DNA of 64,000 nt, taken from Thalassospira profundimaris (lineage in GTDB: Bacteria; Pseudomonadota; Alphaproteobacteria; Rhodospirillales; Thalassospiraceae). The DNA is taken from NCBI RefSeq assembly GCF_003326755.1, contig NZ_JPWH01000013.1, positions 1 to 64,000 of the forward strand. The letters are read 5' to 3'. The notes beneath the pieces are model-generated. The model saw nothing but the letters and a program-made list of their open reading frames with translations. It was not told where the DNA came from and searched no databases. Position numbers and translations under genes: made by a program. Position 1 is the first letter of the stretch. Each line of letters opens with the position of its first letter. Below are positions 63,344 to 64,000 of the stretch, in pieces.

Positions 63344-63724
63344 ATGACCGACAGTTTTTCGATTACCGATCTTGCCCGCGAATTTGATGTCACCACCCGC
63401 ACGATCCGCTTTTACGAGGATCAGGGCCTGATCGCGCCTGATCGCCAGGGACAAACCCGCATTTACGGCCAGCGCGACAGGGTGCGCCTGCGCCTGATCA
63501 TGCGCGGCAAGCGACTGGGATTTGCGCTAAAGGAAATTCGCGACCTTTTGGACCTTTATGAAACCGACCGCAGCGAGATTACCCAGCTCACCATCCTGAT
63601 CAACAAAATCGACGAACGCCGCGATACCCTGCGCAAACAGCGCGCCGATATTGATGCCACCCTTGAAGAACTTGATCTGCTTGAGGAAAACTGCCAGCAG
63701 GAACTCCGTCGCAAATCAGGCTGA
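63344..63724 (+). CDS. MerR family regulator (LiuR-like)
   Basis: A 126-residue protein. The HTH reads FSITDLAREFDVTTRTIRFYEDQGLIAPDR, followed by a coiled-coil dimerisation helix (KIDERRDTLRKQRADIDATLEELDLLEE). There are no metal-binding Cys. The length and sequence resemble regulators of leucine/isovalerate catabolism (LiuR), but no liu genes lie in this window. It probably represses itself through the palindrome just upstream. Confidence 0.85.
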   Translation: MTDSFSITDLAREFDVTTRTIRFYEDQGLIAPDRQGQTRIYGQRDRVRLRLIMRGKRLGFALKEIRDLLDLYETDRSEITQLTILINKIDERRDTLRKQRADIDATLEELDLLEENCQQELRRKSG

Positions 63725-63728
63725 TGCC

Positions 63729-64000
63729 TTAAGATGCGGACTGATCGGTTTCTGGCAGGGGGACACGCGGCACCGAAGGACGGGAAAACAGAAAAACACA
63801 TACCGGAATCGCCACCGCCAACTGCACCAGCGGCACCCAGTGCACCTGCACAAAAATCATCGACATGCCGATCATAACGGCAAAGGTCGCCGCCGCCATA
63901 ATTTTGGCCCGCAGGCTGATCACACCATGATGTTTCCACTGCAAGATCGGCGGGCCAAGGCGCGGATGTTCATGCAGCCAGCGATGCAGGCGCGGCGACC
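63729..64000 (-). CDS. YbaN-like DUF454 membrane protein (partial)
   Basis: The C-terminal about 90 residues of a leftward gene whose start lies beyond the window edge. LHRWLHEHPRLGPPILQWKHHG and the two following membrane helices (AAATFAVMIGMSMIFVQVHW; VQLAVAIPVCVFLF) match DUF454 inner-membrane proteins of the YbaN group. It is convergent with the MerR gene. The role of the family is not known. Confidence 0.82.
   Translation of the reverse strand, partial: SPRLHRWLHEHPRLGPPILQWKHHGVISLRAKIMAAATFAVMIGMSMIFVQVHWVPLVQLAVAIPVCVFLFSRPSVPRVPLPETDQSAS

Overview
The window reads as chromosomal DNA of a marine-type alphaproteobacterium in the Rhodospirillales, most like Thalassospira. This is an inference from gene content: GcrA, a FdxA-CarD pair, a MutL with an endonuclease motif and no MutH in view, a DUF3035 lipoprotein, paired M16 peptidases, PomA/PomB-like stators and many sensory genes. 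GC content is moderate to high and genes are densely packed. I saw no rRNA, insertion sequence, CRISPR array or intact prophage. One tRNA-Arg(CCU) lies at 50.7 kb.

Layout. 0-3 kb: a stand-alone tail-collar protein, a GNAT enzyme, a frameshifted HEAGH-motif gene and a PhyH-type dioxygenase. 3-5.6 kb: metal homeostasis, with MntR, a siderophore-interacting flavoreductase and a GNAT gene that diverges from it across a Fur-like box. 5.8-9.1 kb: flagellar stator genes followed by a degenerate receiver fused to pentapeptide repeats. 9.1-12.9 kb: mutL, a LysR regulator and a divergent membrane protein. 12.9-21.6 kb: a leftward run ribF-ileS-lspA-DUF3035-M16-M16, with a MaoC hydratase upstream. 21.9-29 kb: mixed single genes (methyltransferase, sterol desaturase, M23 peptidase, a 39-residue membrane peptide, ACT protein, Nudix, B12-fold protein, NnrU). 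29-34.2 kb: gcrA, cpdB, and an MFS transporter divergent from an AraC regulator. 34.3-40 kb: the least ordinary part, with two small proteins of unknown role (one a solitary DUF4347 domain), panE, DUF6506, a three-repeat beta-prism (MABP-like) protein between two perfect inverted repeats, and a frameshifted DMT exporter. 40-43.7 kb: a glutarate module (CoA-transferase, glutaryl-CoA dehydrogenase, GcvA-like regulator). 43.7-46.3 kb: an overlapping pair of long proteins I do not recognise. 46.8-50.8 kb: a LysR-controlled tautomerase-cupin-DUF4865 operon, a secreted orphan, a decayed LysR fragment and the tRNA. 51-57.6 kb: PagL-like deacylase, proline iminopeptidase, SNase-like protein, M48 protease, a metallophosphatase that has lost its metal ligands, CarD and FdxA. 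57.9-63.3 kb: a signalling cluster (GGDEF-EAL, response regulator, CheC, PAS histidine kinase). 63.3-64 kb: a MerR regulator with a perfect operator palindrome and a partial YbaN-like membrane gene.

How genes work together. The clearest functional units are iron and manganese control (3-4.6 kb), stator plus pentapeptide protein (5.8-9.1 kb), envelope and lipoprotein maturation behind ileS (12.9-17 kb), glutaryl-CoA degradation (40-43.7 kb), and the c-di-GMP/CheC/kinase cluster (57.9-63.3 kb). The best candidates for undescribed biology are the beta-prism locus (38.4-39.1 kb), the unknown two-gene unit (43.7-46.3 kb), the dead phosphatase beside carD, the pseudo-receiver/pentapeptide fusion, the solitary DUF4347 protein and the 39-residue membrane peptide.
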